Assembly (NCBI RefSeq): GCF_945956895.1
Contig: NZ_CAMFJF010000005.1
Span: 1 to 64,000, forward strand
From: an uncultured Allobosea sp.
GTDB taxonomy: Bacteria; Pseudomonadota; Alphaproteobacteria; Rhizobiales; Beijerinckiaceae
Direction: 5' to 3'
Length of the DNA stretch: 64,000 nucleotides
The notes beneath the pieces are model-generated. The model saw only the letters and a list, made by a program, of their open reading frames with translations, ran no database searches and was not told where the DNA came from. Of this stretch, positions 1-8,521 are shown one piece after another; position 1 is the first letter of the stretch; every line of letters starts with the position of its first letter. The translations under genes and the position numbers were made by a program.

Positions 1-827
1 ATTTCGGCGTCGAGGTGAAGGGCGCGCGGCGCTGGCTGACGCTCGGGCCGCTCGGGTCCGTCCAGCCGTCCGAATTCCTCAAGCCCGCCTTCGTGGTGAT
101 GGCGGCCTGGGCCTTCGCCGAGGGCACGCGCCGGCCTGACCTACCGGGTACGATCCTGGCGCTACTCCTGCTGCCCTTCACCATCGTGCCGCTCGTCCTC
201 CAGCCCGATTTCGGGCAGACCATGCTGGTCAGCCTCGTCTGGGCCGGGCTTTTCTTCGTCGCCGGCCTGCACTGGTTCTGGGTGATCGGGTTAGGGGGCA
301 TCGGCGCCGTCGGCATCGTCGTCGCCTATGAGTTCGTGCCGCACGTCCGCGCCCGTATCGAGCGCTTCATGGACAAGGGCTCGGGCGATTCCTTCCAGGT
401 CGACACGGCGCTGGAGAGCTTCGCGCAGGGCGGGTGGCTCGGCAAAGGCCCAGGCGAGGGCACGGTGAAGCGCATCCTGCCCGACGCCCATACCGATTTC
501 ATCTTCGCGGTCACGGCGGAGGAATTCGGCATCGTGGTCTGCATGCTACTAGTCGCGCTTTTCGCGGTGATCGTGATTAGAGCCTTGTTCGTGGCGCAGA
601 AGGCGGAGGACCCGTTCATCCGCCTCGCCGTCACCGGCCTTGCCCTGCTCTTCGGCATCCAGGCGGCGATCAACATGATGGTCAACCTGCACATGATGCC
701 GGCCAAGGGCATGACGCTGCCCTTCATCTCCTATGGCGGCTCCTCGCTGCTTTCGCTCGCGGTCGGCACCGGCTTCCTGCTGGCGCTGACGCGGCGGCGC
801 CCGCGCGCCGTCGATTTCGGGCGCTGA
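1..827 (+). CDS. ftsW: Septal peptidoglycan glycosyltransferase FtsW (5' end outside the window)
   Basis: This SEDS-family membrane protein polymerises lipid II at the division septum together with its class B PBP partner. The frame is open from the first bases of the window, so the N-terminal part lies upstream. About 274 residues are visible, with the family block RRWLTLGPLGSVQPSEF near the start, several hydrophobic membrane segments, and the C-terminal signature FISYGGSSLL. The gene ends four bases before murG begins, in the usual dcw order ftsW-murG-murC. RodA is the main alternative, but the dcw context makes FtsW clearly better. Confidence 0.95.
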   Translation, partial: FGVEVKGARRWLTLGPLGSVQPSEFLKPAFVVMAAWAFAEGTRRPDLPGTILALLLLPFTIVPLVLQPDFGQTMLVSLVWAGLFFVAGLHWFWVIGLGGIGAVGIVVAYEFVPHVRARIERFMDKGSGDSFQVDTALESFAQGGWLGKGPGEGTVKRILPDAHTDFIFAVTAEEFGIVVCMLLVALFAVIVIRALFVAQKAEDPFIRLAVTGLALLFGIQAAINMMVNLHMMPAKGMTLPFISYGGSSLLSLAVGTGFLLALTRRRPRAVDFGR

Positions 828-831
828 TCCG

Positions 832-1935
832 ATGGCCACGAACAAGCTGATCATGCTGGCGGCCGGGGGAACCGGCGGCCATCTCTTCCCGGCGGAAGCG
901 CTGAGCCACGCGCTGCACGCCAAGGGCATGCGCGTCGTGCTGATGACCGATACGCGCGCCGCCGAGTTCGCCGGCAGTTTCCCGGCCGAGGCGGTGCATG
1001 CCGTGCCGGCCGCGACGCCGTCCGGCCGCTCGCCATTGCAGAAGGCGGCAGCGCTCTTCCACATCGCCAAAGGCACGTTCGCGGCGCGGCGGATCATCCG
1101 GCAGGTGAAGCCGGACGTGGTCGTCGGCTTCGGTGGCTATCCGACGGTGCCGCCTGTGCTCGGCGCCTCGCTCGCAGGCGTGCGAACGCTGATCCACGAG
1201 CAGAACGCGGTGATCGGCCGCGCCAACCGTTTCCTCGCCGGCCGGGCCGACGTGATCGCGACCGGCTTCGCAGAGGTCAGCGGACTCACCGAGGCGCAGC
1301 AGGCCAAGTGCCGGCATGTCGGCAACCCCGTGCGCCCGGCCGTGATCGAGGCGGCCGGCCGCGACTATGACTGGCCGGGCGCGGGCAAGATCAGGCTCCT
1401 CGTCTTCGGCGGCAGCCAGGGTGCGCGCATCATGGCCGATATCGTGCCGCCGGCGGTCCAGCTCCTCACCGATGCCGAGCGGGCGCGCCTGACCATCGTC
1501 CAGCAGGCGCGCGCCGAGGATGACGAGCGCGTGCGCGGCATCTACGAGACGCTCGGCGTCCAGGCGACGATCGCGCCCTTCTTCAAGGACCTGCCGGCGC
1601 AGATGGCGGCGGCGCAGCTCGTCATCGCCCGTTCCGGCGCCTCGACCGTGGCGGAGCTCACCGTGATCGGCCGGCCGGCGCTGCTGGTGCCGCTGCCGGG
1701 CTCGCTCGACCAGGATCAGGCGGCGAACGCGGCCTTCCTCGAAGGGGTGGGCGGCGCGACCTGCATCCTCCAGCCGGACTTCACGCCGCGCCATCTTGCT
1801 GCCGAATTGTCCAAGCTGATCGCGCAGCCAGCGCACTTGACGACGATGGCGGCAAACGCGAAGAGCGCCGGCATCCCCGACGCCGCCGAACGCCTTGCCG
1901 ATCTCGTGATCGCCACGGCCCGTACTACGAACTGA
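832..1935 (+). CDS. murG: UDP-N-acetylglucosamine--lipid I GlcNAc transferase MurG
   Basis: This enzyme transfers GlcNAc from UDP-GlcNAc to lipid I, giving lipid II, on the inner face of the membrane. The 367-residue length is normal for the family. The N-terminal donor/acceptor loop GGTGGH lies at residues 12-17, HEQNAVIGRAN at about 123, and the C-terminal GT-B nucleotide-binding block SGASTVAEL at about 270. The ATG follows the ftsW stop by four bases, and murC starts 15 bases downstream, so the three genes are probably one transcript. Confidence 0.97.
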   Translation: MATNKLIMLAAGGTGGHLFPAEALSHALHAKGMRVVLMTDTRAAEFAGSFPAEAVHAVPAATPSGRSPLQKAAALFHIAKGTFAARRIIRQVKPDVVVGFGGYPTVPPVLGASLAGVRTLIHEQNAVIGRANRFLAGRADVIATGFAEVSGLTEAQQAKCRHVGNPVRPAVIEAAGRDYDWPGAGKIRLLVFGGSQGARIMADIVPPAVQLLTDAERARLTIVQQARAEDDERVRGIYETLGVQATIAPFFKDLPAQMAAAQLVIARSGASTVAELTVIGRPALLVPLPGSLDQDQAANAAFLEGVGGATCILQPDFTPRHLAAELSKLIAQPAHLTTMAANAKSAGIPDAAERLADLVIATARTTN

Positions 1936-1950
1936 CAGGATTCCAGGACC

Positions 1951-3357
1951 ATGAAGCTGCCGCCGAAGCTCGGCTCCATCCATTTCGTCGGCATTGGCGG
2001 CATCGGCATGTCCGGCATCGCCGAGGTCCTGCACAATCTCGGCTACAAGGTGCAGGGCTCGGACGCCTCTGACGGCGCCAATGTGAAGCGCCTCGCCGAC
2101 AAGGGCATCACCACCTTCGTCGGCCACAAGGCCGAGAATCTCGGCGAGGCCGAGGTCGTCGTGGTCTCGACCGCGATCAAGCGCGACAATCCGGAGCTGC
2201 TCGCTGCTCGCGAGAAGCGCCTGCCGGTCGTGCGCCGCGCCGAGATGCTGGCTGAGCTGATGCGCCTGAAGAGCTGCGTCGCCATCGCCGGCACCCATGG
2301 CAAGACGACCACGACCTCGCTGGTCGCGACCCTGCTCGAGAAGGGCGGGCTCGACCCGACCGTGATCAATGGCGGCATCATCAACGCCTACGGCACCAAT
2401 GCCCGCATGGGCGAAAGCGACTGGATGGTGGTCGAGGCCGACGAGTCCGACGGCACCTTCCTGAAATTGCCAGCCGACGTCGCGATCGTCACCAATATCG
2501 ACCCCGAGCATCTCGACCATTTCGGCACCTTCGACGCGATCAAGGCGGCCTTCCGCTCCTTCGTCGAGAACCTGCCGTTCTACGGCTTCGCGGTGATGTG
2601 CATCGACCATCCGACCGTGCAGGGGCTGGTCGGCCAGATCACCGACCGCCGCGTCGTCACCTATGGCGAGAACCCGCAGGCCGATTTCCGCCTGATCGAC
2701 ATCGATCTCTCGGGCGGGCAGGCCAAGTTCACGCTGCTGATCCGCGACCGCAAGACCGGCCGCGACGAGGTGATCCGCGATCTCGTGATGCCGATGCCGG
2801 GCCATCACAACGCGCTGAACGCCACGGCGGCGATCGCGGTCGCCTATGATCTCGGTATCCCGGTCGAGCGCATCCGCGAGGCGCTGGCCGGCTTCGGCGG
2901 GGTCAAGCGCCGCTTCACCAAGACCGGCGAGTGGAACGGCGCGCTGATCTTCGACGATTACGGCCATCACCCGGTCGAGATTGCCGCCGTGCTCAAGGCG
3001 GCCCGCGCCTCGACCAGGAACAAGGTGATCGCGATCGTCCAGCCGCATCGCTACACCCGCCTGTCGAGCCTGTTCGACGATTTCGCCGCATGCTTCAACG
3101 ATGCCGACACGGTGATCGTGGCCGATACTTATGCCGCCGGCGAGGCGCCGATCGCCGGTGCCGACCGCGATTCGCTGGTCGCCGGCATCAAGGCGCGCGG
3201 CCATCGCCATGCGCTCCCGTTGGAGAGCCCCGACAAGCTCGCCGGGATGGTGGCGGAGCTGGCGGGACCGGGCGATTATGTCGTCTGCCTCGGCGCCGGC
3301 AACATCACGCAATGGGCCTATGCGCTGCCGAGTGAGCTCGCCGCGCTGAAGGGATAG
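1951..3357 (+). CDS. murC: UDP-N-acetylmuramate--L-alanine ligase MurC
   Basis: This cytoplasmic ATP-dependent ligase adds L-alanine to UDP-MurNAc, the first peptide-stem step. The 468-residue product has the N-terminal glycine-rich block [14 protein letters not shown] (about residues 14-27), the ATP-binding [11 protein letters not shown] (about 113) and DDYGHHP in the C-terminal domain, which is the order expected of Mur ligases. In most relatives murB follows directly. Here a repeat-bounded DUF559 gene separates them. Confidence 0.97.
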   Translation: MKLPPKLGSIHFVGIGGIGMSGIAEVLHNLGYKVQGSDASDGANVKRLADKGITTFVGHKAENLGEAEVVVVSTAIKRDNPELLAAREKRLPVVRRAEMLAELMRLKSCVAIAGTHGKTTTTSLVATLLEKGGLDPTVINGGIINAYGTNARMGESDWMVVEADESDGTFLKLPADVAIVTNIDPEHLDHFGTFDAIKAAFRSFVENLPFYGFAVMCIDHPTVQGLVGQITDRRVVTYGENPQADFRLIDIDLSGGQAKFTLLIRDRKTGRDEVIRDLVMPMPGHHNALNATAAIAVAYDLGIPVERIREALAGFGGVKRRFTKTGEWNGALIFDDYGHHPVEIAAVLKAARASTRNKVIAIVQPHRYTRLSSLFDDFAACFNDADTVIVADTYAAGEAPIAGADRDSLVAGIKARGHRHALPLESPDKLAGMVAELAGPGDYVVCLGAGNITQWAYALPSELAALKG

Positions 3358-3364
3358 GTTTGTT

Positions 3365-3420
3365 TCCTTCTCCCCTCGGGGGAGAAGGTGGCCCGGCGAA
3401 GCCGGGTCGGATGAGGGAAG
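3365..3420 (+). repeat. Left 56-bp inverted repeat of the DUF559 unit
   Basis: This stretch is the exact reverse complement of 3878-3933; I compared all 56 bases and found no mismatch. It begins with the short palindrome CCTTCTCCCCTCGGGGGAG and contains a second one, CCCGGCGAAGCCGGG. It is also the left half of a longer imperfect palindrome, 3366-3491. Related sequence recurs at 32375-32423 and 32532-32590. Confidence 0.95.
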
Positions 3421-3491
3421 ATCGGGTGAGACGCAGCCAAGGCTGCCCTCATCCGTCTGCTTCGCAGCCACCTTCCCCCCGAGGGAGAAGG
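3366..3491. repeat. Palindromic intergenic repeat, CCTTCTCC/GGATGAGGG family
   Basis: This imperfect palindrome of about 126 bp lies directly after murC. The outer arms are CCTTCTCCCCTCGGGGGAG and its near complement ending GAGGGAGAAGG. The inner arms carry GGATGAGGG and CCCTCATCC. As RNA it could fold into one long branched hairpin and may act as a weak terminator or stabiliser after murC. A half copy ends the DUF559 gene. Confidence 0.85.
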
Positions 3492-3502
3492 TTCGCCTCT
3501 GG

Positions 3503-3937
3503 ATGAAAGGCATGGCCCTGCATCGCAAGAACTCATCCCGCACCCGCGATTTTGCCCGCGGCCAGCGCGAGGAGCCTACACGGGCTGAAGCTCTGCTCTG
3601 GCAAGCCGTTCGCAATCGCCGCTTCGCAGGGTTGAAATTCAAGCGCCAGATGGCGATTGGGCCCTTCATCGCTGATTTCTGCTGCTTCGAGCACAAGCTC
3701 ATCGTCGAACTCGACGGCGAGCCGCATCAGACTCTCGAAGCGCGTACCAGAGACGCTACCCGCACAGCTTTCCTGAAAGGGGAAGGCTATCGGGTCTTGC
3801 GCTTTCCCAATGAGCGCGTGCTAGGAAATCTCGAATTCGTCCTGCGCGAGATCGCAAGTGTTCTCGGTCTCGCCGGGCTTCCCTCATCCGACCCGGCTTC
3901 GCCGGGCCACCTTCTCCCCCGAGGGGAGAAGGAGTAA
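3503..3937 (+). CDS. DUF559 domain protein, Vsr-like endonuclease fold
   Basis: The product has 144 residues, or 141 from the second ATG at 3512. Residues about 20-120 match the DUF559 pattern: [18 protein letters not shown], then [25 protein letters not shown], and [11 protein letters not shown]. The acidic ELDGE and the D of IADFCC are candidate nuclease residues in this restriction-endonuclease-like superfamily. The role is unknown. The last roughly 19 residues ([19 protein letters not shown]) are encoded by the right 56-bp inverted repeat and are probably not a functional domain. The gene splits the usual murC-murB pair and has no homologous partner nearby, so it looks inserted. Confidence 0.85.
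   Translation: MKGMALHRKNSSRTRDFARGQREEPTRAEALLWQAVRNRRFAGLKFKRQMAIGPFIADFCCFEHKLIVELDGEPHQTLEARTRDATRTAFLKGEGYRVLRFPNERVLGNLEFVLREIASVLGLAGLPSSDPASPGHLLPRGEKE
3878..3933 (-). repeat. Right 56-bp inverted repeat of the DUF559 unit
   Basis: This is the exact inverted copy of 3365-3420. It encodes the C-terminal tail of the DUF559 protein, whose TAA stop lies at 3935-3937, just past the arm. It ends 14 bases before the murB start codon, so its GGGGAGAAGGA end also forms part of the murB leader. Confidence 0.95.
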
Positions 3938-3947
3938 GCGCCGAGCC

Positions 3948-4874
3948 ATGCCCTTCGCAGACCTCTCCTCCGACATCCGCGCCTCGGCTCCCGACCTGCG
4001 GGGCCGGCTTCTCGCCAATCAGGAGCTTTCGGGCCTGACCTGGTTCCGCGTCGGCGGCCCAGCGCAGATCCTGTTCACGCCGGCCGATGACGAGGACCTC
4101 GCCTATCTGCTCTCGAAGCTGCCGGAAGATGTCCCGGTCACGGTGATCGGCCTCGGCTCCAACCTGATCGTGCGCGATGGCGGCATTCCCGGCGTCGTGA
4201 TCCGGCTCGGCGGCAAGGCTTTCGGCGAGATCGCGCTGGAGAGCGGCGACCGCCTGCGTGCCGGCACGGCCGTGCCGGACGTGAAGGTCGCCCGCGCGGC
4301 GGCGGATGCCTCGCTCGACGGGCTTGCCTTCTATCGCGGCATTCCCGGCTCGATCGGCGGGGCGCTGCGCATGAATGCCGGCGCCCATGGCGGCGAGACC
4401 ACCGACGTGCTGGTTTCCGCGCGCGGCGTCACCCGCAAGGGCGAGATCGTGACGCTCTCCCATGCCGACATGGGCTTCACCTATCGCAACAGCGCGGCCA
4501 CGACCCGCGACATCATCTTCACCTCCGCCTTGTTCCAGGGACGGCCGGGCGATCAGGCGGTGATCCAGGCCGAGATGGACCGGGTGACGCAGGCGCGCGA
4601 GGCAGCCCAGCCGATCAAGGAGCGCACCGGCGGCTCGACCTTCAAGAACCCCGAAGGCGGCAAGGCCTGGAAGCTGATCGATGCCGCCGGCTGCCGTGGC
4701 CTGCGCGTCGGCGGGGCGCAGGTCTCCGAGATGCATTGCAACTTCCTGATCAACACAGGCGGCGCGACGGCCGCCGATGTCGAGGGGCTCGGCGAGGAGG
4801 TTCGCCGCCGGGTCAAGGAGACTTCCGGCTTCGAGCTCCAGTGGGAGATCAAGCGGCTCGGGGTTGCGGCGTAG
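3948..4874 (+). CDS. murB: UDP-N-acetylenolpyruvoylglucosamine reductase MurB
   Basis: This FAD-dependent enzyme reduces UDP-GlcNAc-enolpyruvate to UDP-MurNAc using NADPH. The reading frame is open from 3858, but the first 30 codons would be read from the palindromic repeat. The ATG at 3948 gives a 308-residue protein of normal length starting [11 protein letters not shown]. The FAD-binding blocks [12 protein letters not shown] and [18 protein letters not shown], the catalytic-serine block GGSTFKNP and the C-terminal LQWEIKRLG glutamate are present. Its 3' end overlaps the convergent EamA gene by 26 bases. Confidence 0.96.
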   Translation: MPFADLSSDIRASAPDLRGRLLANQELSGLTWFRVGGPAQILFTPADDEDLAYLLSKLPEDVPVTVIGLGSNLIVRDGGIPGVVIRLGGKAFGEIALESGDRLRAGTAVPDVKVARAAADASLDGLAFYRGIPGSIGGALRMNAGAHGGETTDVLVSARGVTRKGEIVTLSHADMGFTYRNSAATTRDIIFTSALFQGRPGDQAVIQAEMDRVTQAREAAQPIKERTGGSTFKNPEGGKAWKLIDAAGCRGLRVGGAQVSEMHCNFLINTGGATAADVEGLGEEVRRRVKETSGFELQWEIKRLGVAA

Positions 4875-5736
4875 CCGGTACGGCCGAGGCGCGGCGGCGC
4901 GACAGGATCATCCCGACGATCGTCGAGCCGAGCACGATCGCGATGCCCAGGAATTGCAGAGGGCTCAGCCATTCGCCCAGCAGCAGGGCGCCCAGGATCG
5001 TCGCCACGGTCGGGCTGAGCAGCCCGAGGAAGGCGACGCCGGCGCCGAGCGTCGTGATGCCCCTGATCCAGAGCCAGTAGGTCAGGGCCGTGCCGATCAG
5101 CACGAGATAGGTCAGTCCGATGCCGTTCGGAGCGCTCGGTATCGGCGGCGCGCCTTCGACGATCAGGGCGACCGGCAGCAGGATCAGGCCGCCGAGCGTG
5201 AGCTGCCAGGCCGCGATGGCGAGCGGCGAACCCATCTTGCCCCAACGCTCGATCAAGACGGTGCCGGTCGCCATCGAGGCGGCACTCAGGAGGCCGGCGA
5301 TGATGCCGAGGGCATCGGGCTTGGCATGCGGATCGAGCACCAGCAGGGCGACGCCGACGAGCCCGGTGAGCGCTGCCACGATCTGCCCGCGGCCCGGACG
5401 CCGGCCGAGCAGGGGCCAGGCGAGCAGGCCGACGATCAGGGGCTGGGTCGAGCCGACGGTAGCGGCGAGGCCACCGGGCAGGCGCGCGGCGCTGACGAAG
5501 AGCAGAGCGAAGAAGATGCCGATATTGGCGAGGCCGAGCGCCGCCAGCGGCAGGAGCTTGTCGCGCGGCGGCAGGCCGGGGCCGAGCGCCATCAGCAGCA
5601 ATCCGGCGGGCAGGGCCCTGAGCGCGCCGACGAGCAGCGGATGATCCACCGGCAGCGTCTGGGTGAAGATGATGTAGGTCGTGCCCCAGATGCAGGGCAC
5701 GAGGATCGTGGTCAGCAAGGTCCTGTTCAGCGGCAT
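4849..5736 (-). CDS. EamA/DMT-family membrane transporter
   Basis: The 295-residue, strongly hydrophobic protein has two tandem EamA repeats of about five membrane helices each. The first opens with the [13 protein letters not shown] block typical of DMT exporters, and the second ends near residue 280. Exporters of this family move amino acids or small metabolites out of the cell; the substrate cannot be read from the sequence. The gene is divergent from a MarR regulator across a 118-bp region that contains an inverted repeat, so repression by that regulator is likely. Its tail overlaps the end of murB. Confidence 0.9.
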   Translation of the reverse strand: MPLNRTLLTTILVPCIWGTTYIIFTQTLPVDHPLLVGALRALPAGLLLMALGPGLPPRDKLLPLAALGLANIGIFFALLFVSAARLPGGLAATVGSTQPLIVGLLAWPLLGRRPGRGQIVAALTGLVGVALLVLDPHAKPDALGIIAGLLSAASMATGTVLIERWGKMGSPLAIAAWQLTLGGLILLPVALIVEGAPPIPSAPNGIGLTYLVLIGTALTYWLWIRGITTLGAGVAFLGLLSPTVATILGALLLGEWLSPLQFLGIAIVLGSTIVGMILSRRRASAVPATPQPRAA

Positions 5737-5792
5737 TTCGGCCTCCGATCGCGCGTCGCGCTTGGCTCGTGGCAGCGCGGTTGTTAGTTTGA

Positions 5793-5819
5793 TTTGATAT
5801 CAGATAATTCGACATCAAA
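5793..5819. promoter_or_regulatory. Candidate MarR operator between the EamA and MarR genes
   Basis: TTTGATATC at 5793-5801 and GACATCAAA at 5811-5819 form an inverted repeat with one mismatch and a 9-bp centre. A further half-site, GTCAAA, follows at 5829-5834. The stretch is AT-rich compared with its surroundings and sits in the shared promoter region of the divergent pair. Read on the minus strand, a TTGACG box within it could serve as the -35 element of the exporter gene. Confidence 0.6.
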
Positions 5820-5854
5820 CTATCTTACGTCAAATTACTTGGCAAGGAGCCGAA

Positions 5855-6352
5855 ATGAGTCAGGAGCGAGCCGGCGTTCAGGGCGGGCCGATGGATTCGA
5901 TCCTGGCGCAGTGGCGGCGGGAACGGCCGGACCTTGATACCAGCGTCATGGGAGTCTGCGGCGATCTCTGGCGGGCGGCGGACAGGGTGCGCGATGGGGT
6001 CTCCGCCAATCTCGCCGGCGACGAACTCGATCTCGCCGGTTTCGACGTGCTGCTGACGCTCCGGCGACAGGGCCGGGGCAGGGCACTCTCTCCGTCCGAG
6101 TTGGCCCAGGACATGATGATTTCGACCTCGGCGATGACCAATCGGCTCGACCGGTTGCAGAAGCGCGGGCTGATCGAGCGGCAGGCCGACCCGGCGGATC
6201 GCCGGGCCTTGCGGATCGTACTGACCGAGGCTGGCTTCGCGCTGGCGGACCGAATCGTCGTCAGCCATGTCGCGACCGAGGAGCGGCTGGTGAGCGCGCT
6301 TTCGGCGGAGGAGCGGGCGGAGCTACAGCGCCTGCTCGCCAAGATCGGCTAG
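5855..6352 (+). CDS. MarR-family transcriptional regulator
   Basis: This winged-helix repressor or activator has 165 residues. The MarR core runs from about residue 60 to 140 with LSPSELAQDMMISTSAMTNR (recognition helix region) followed by the wing RQADPADRRALRIVLTEAG. It lies divergent to the EamA exporter, and the space between them carries an inverted repeat, so control of the exporter and of itself is the likely job. The effector is unknown. A GGAG-like ribosome site sits upstream of the ATG (aaggagccgaa). Confidence 0.92.
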   Translation: MSQERAGVQGGPMDSILAQWRRERPDLDTSVMGVCGDLWRAADRVRDGVSANLAGDELDLAGFDVLLTLRRQGRGRALSPSELAQDMMISTSAMTNRLDRLQKRGLIERQADPADRRALRIVLTEAGFALADRIVVSHVATEERLVSALSAEERAELQRLLAKIG

Positions 6353-6380
6353 CGGCTGCTGATTCTCTGGAGAAACACCG

Positions 6381-6480
6381 CGGTCATCCCGGGCTTGACC
6401 CGGGATCCAGGCCGGAGCGCTGCTCATCGAGGTTCAGGCATGGATCCCGGCTCGTCGCTGTGCTCCGGCCGGGATGACGC
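6381..6480. repeat. GTCATCCCGG palindromic repeat, copy 1
   Basis: This imperfect palindrome of about 100 bp is bounded by GGTCATCCCGGGCTTGACCC and an end reading GGCCGGGATGACGC. Related copies lie at 19363, 19707 (variant), 25128, 40918, 48634 and 63171. It fills part of the gap between the MarR gene and ddl and can fold into a long hairpin, so it may end marR transcription. Confidence 0.8.
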
Positions 6481-6583
6481 GCGTTTGCTTGAAAACGCAA
6501 TGCGCTCGGACCCGCTGCGGATGGGTTCGCAGAGCTTCGCATCAAAACGCCGTCGCCTCTCCTTAACGCCGTGTTCGTCATGG

Positions 6584-6609
6584 TTAACTCCCCGTTAACC
6601 AAGTTTAAC
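6584..6609. promoter_or_regulatory. CtrA-binding box upstream of ddl
   Basis: TTAA at 6584-6587 and TTAAC at 6595-6599 are separated by exactly seven bases, matching the full CtrA consensus TTAA-N7-TTAAC. A third TTAAC at 6605-6609 gives a second, six-spaced half-site pair. The box lies 43-58 bases ahead of the ddl start codon. CtrA is the cell-cycle master regulator of alphaproteobacteria and controls division genes in Caulobacter, so this box probably times transcription of ddl-ftsQ-ftsA. Confidence 0.75.
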
Positions 6610-6641
6610 GAGGTTGGACGCATCGCAGGAGCGAAGCGTCG

Positions 6642-7556
6642 ATGACCAGACATGTTGCAGTGCTGATGGGCGGCTGGTCCGTCGAGCGTGAGGTCAGCCT
6701 CAACAGCGGCGCGGCCTGCGCGCGGGCGCTGGAAAGCGTCGGCTACCGCGTCACCCGCGTCGACGTGCAGCGCGACATCGCCGAGGTGCTGGCGAAGCTG
6801 AAGCCCGATGTCGCGTTCAACGCCCTGCATGGCCGCTTCGGCGAGGACGGCACGATCCAGGGCGTGCTGGAGATCCTGCGCATTCCCTACAGCCATTCCG
6901 GCGTGCTGGCCTCGGCGCTCGCCATTCGCAAGGACCGGGCGAAGACTGTGGTGAAGGCCGCCGGCGTGCCGGTCGCCCACGGTGTCAACGTCTCGCGATT
7001 CGCGGCCGCGAAGAAGCATGTGCTGCCGCCGCCTTACGTGCTCAAGCCGATCGACGAGGGTTCCTCCGTCGGCGTCGTGATCGTGAAGAAGGGCAGGGAG
7101 CATCCGCCGCAGGAAATCGCCCGGCCGGACTGGCCTTGCGGCGAGATGCTGCTGGCCGAAACCTTCATCGCAGGGCGCGAATTGACCTGCGCCGTGATGG
7201 GCGACCGCAGCCTCGGTGTGACCGAAATACAAGCCGCAACCGGTGAGTTTTACGACTACGACGCGAAGTACGCGAAAGGCGGCTCGATCCACATCTGTCC
7301 GGCTCAAATTTTACCGAAAATTTACCAGCAGATCGAAGAGTGTGCGTTAACGGCGCATCAAGCAATCGGATGCCGGGGCGTCAGCCGATCTGACTTCCGT
7401 TACCACGACGAGAGCGACACGCTCGTCTGGCTGGAGGTCAATACGCAGCCCGGGATGACCGAGACCAGCCTGGTGCCCGAGTTGGCTGCCCATGCGGGCC
7501 TGGATTTCGGTGAGCTCGTCAAATGGATGGTGGAGGACGCCTCCCTCGATCGGTGA
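6642..7556 (+). CDS. ddl: D-alanine--D-alanine ligase
   Basis: This ATP-grasp enzyme joins two D-alanines for the peptidoglycan stem. The 304-residue length fits the short DdlB type found in dcw clusters. The motifs are [17 protein letters not shown] at the N-terminus, [11 protein letters not shown] (ATP-grasp loop, about residue 135) and [12 protein letters not shown] (metal-binding, about 265). Codons around 7215-7370 are noticeably more AT-rich than the flanks. The gene runs into ftsQ with only a few bases between. Confidence 0.95.
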   Translation: MTRHVAVLMGGWSVEREVSLNSGAACARALESVGYRVTRVDVQRDIAEVLAKLKPDVAFNALHGRFGEDGTIQGVLEILRIPYSHSGVLASALAIRKDRAKTVVKAAGVPVAHGVNVSRFAAAKKHVLPPPYVLKPIDEGSSVGVVIVKKGREHPPQEIARPDWPCGEMLLAETFIAGRELTCAVMGDRSLGVTEIQAATGEFYDYDAKYAKGGSIHICPAQILPKIYQQIEECALTAHQAIGCRGVSRSDFRYHDESDTLVWLEVNTQPGMTETSLVPELAAHAGLDFGELVKWMVEDASLDR

Positions 7557-7561
7557 AAGCG

Positions 7562-8521
7562 ATGTCGGCGAAACCCGTTGCCATGCCCCGATATGCGCCC
7601 GCCCGGCCGCTCTCCCGGCTCCCGGTCGCGCACGCCCCCCAGTTGCTGGTGGGTGAGCAGCGACAGGGCCGCTGGATGCGCCGCTCGCGCCGCAGCGCGA
7701 TCGCGGTGCCGCTGGCGCAGCGCCTGCCGCAGAGCCTCGGCACCTGGCTGGCGCTGGGCTTCCTCACGCTCAGCCTTGGCAGCGGCTTCGTGCTCGGCGG
7801 CCACTGGCAGACCATGCAGGACAATTACGGCGAGCCGCGCCACATGTTCGCGCGGGCGCTCGGCTTTGGCATCGACCGCGTCACCATTTCCGGCCTCTCG
7901 GGACTGTCCGAGCAGGAGGTCCTGGTCGCGGCCGGCATCGATTCGAAGACCTCGCTGGTGTTCTTCGACGCCGACGAGGCCCGCAAGCAGCTCGAGGCGA
8001 CGCCGCTGATTCGCGAGGCGGCCGTCCGCAAGCTCTATCCGGGCGAGGTCTCGATCGCGCTGACCGAGCGCGAGCCCTACGCGCTCTGGCAGGTGAAGGG
8101 CGAACTCTTCGTGATCGCGGCCGATGGCACGGTGATCGACAAGATGGACGATGGCCGCTTCGCCTATCTGCCGCTGGTCGTCGGCAAGGACGCCAACAAC
8201 CGCGCCGCCGAATATCTGGCGATCCGCACCAAGGCCGGCGCCTTCGCCCAGCATATCCGCGCAGCGACCCTGGTCTCCGGGCGTCGCTGGAACCTGAAAC
8301 TCGACAACGGCATGGATGTGCGCTTGCCCGAGACCAAGCCGGAAGCCGCGGTGCAGCGCCTCGTGTCGCTGGAGAGCGATTATCGCATCCTCGAGAAGGA
8401 TGTGCTGGCCATCGACCTGCGCCAGCACGATCGCGTTGTGATGCGGCTCTCGGAGGAGGCGGCCGCAGCCCGCGCCGACCAGCTCAAGAGCAAGGCCAAG
8501 AAGAAGGGAGGCGAGGCGTGA
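7562..8521 (+). CDS. ftsQ: Cell division protein FtsQ
   Basis: FtsQ is a bitopic inner-membrane protein that links cytoplasmic and periplasmic parts of the divisome. From the ATG at 7562 it has 319 residues: a basic cytoplasmic tail, one membrane helix (about residues 60-82, TWLALGFLTLSLGSGFVLGG), a POTRA domain (ITISGLSGLSEQEVL onward) and the FtsQ beta domain. An upstream in-frame ATG at 7523 would overlap ddl by 34 bases and is less likely. The stop overlaps the ftsA start as GTGA. Confidence 0.92.
   Translation: MSAKPVAMPRYAPARPLSRLPVAHAPQLLVGEQRQGRWMRRSRRSAIAVPLAQRLPQSLGTWLALGFLTLSLGSGFVLGGHWQTMQDNYGEPRHMFARALGFGIDRVTISGLSGLSEQEVLVAAGIDSKTSLVFFDADEARKQLEATPLIREAAVRKLYPGEVSIALTEREPYALWQVKGELFVIAADGTVIDKMDDGRFAYLPLVVGKDANNRAAEYLAIRTKAGAFAQHIRAATLVSGRRWNLKLDNGMDVRLPETKPEAAVQRLVSLESDYRILEKDVLAIDLRQHDRVVMRLSEEAAAARADQLKSKAKKKGGEA

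Noticed and set aside
724-3702. A 992-residue open frame on the minus strand across murG and murC
   Set aside because: It lies antisense to two clear Mur enzymes, has low-complexity Arg/Gly/Asp composition typical of high-GC shadow frames, and no recognisable domain.
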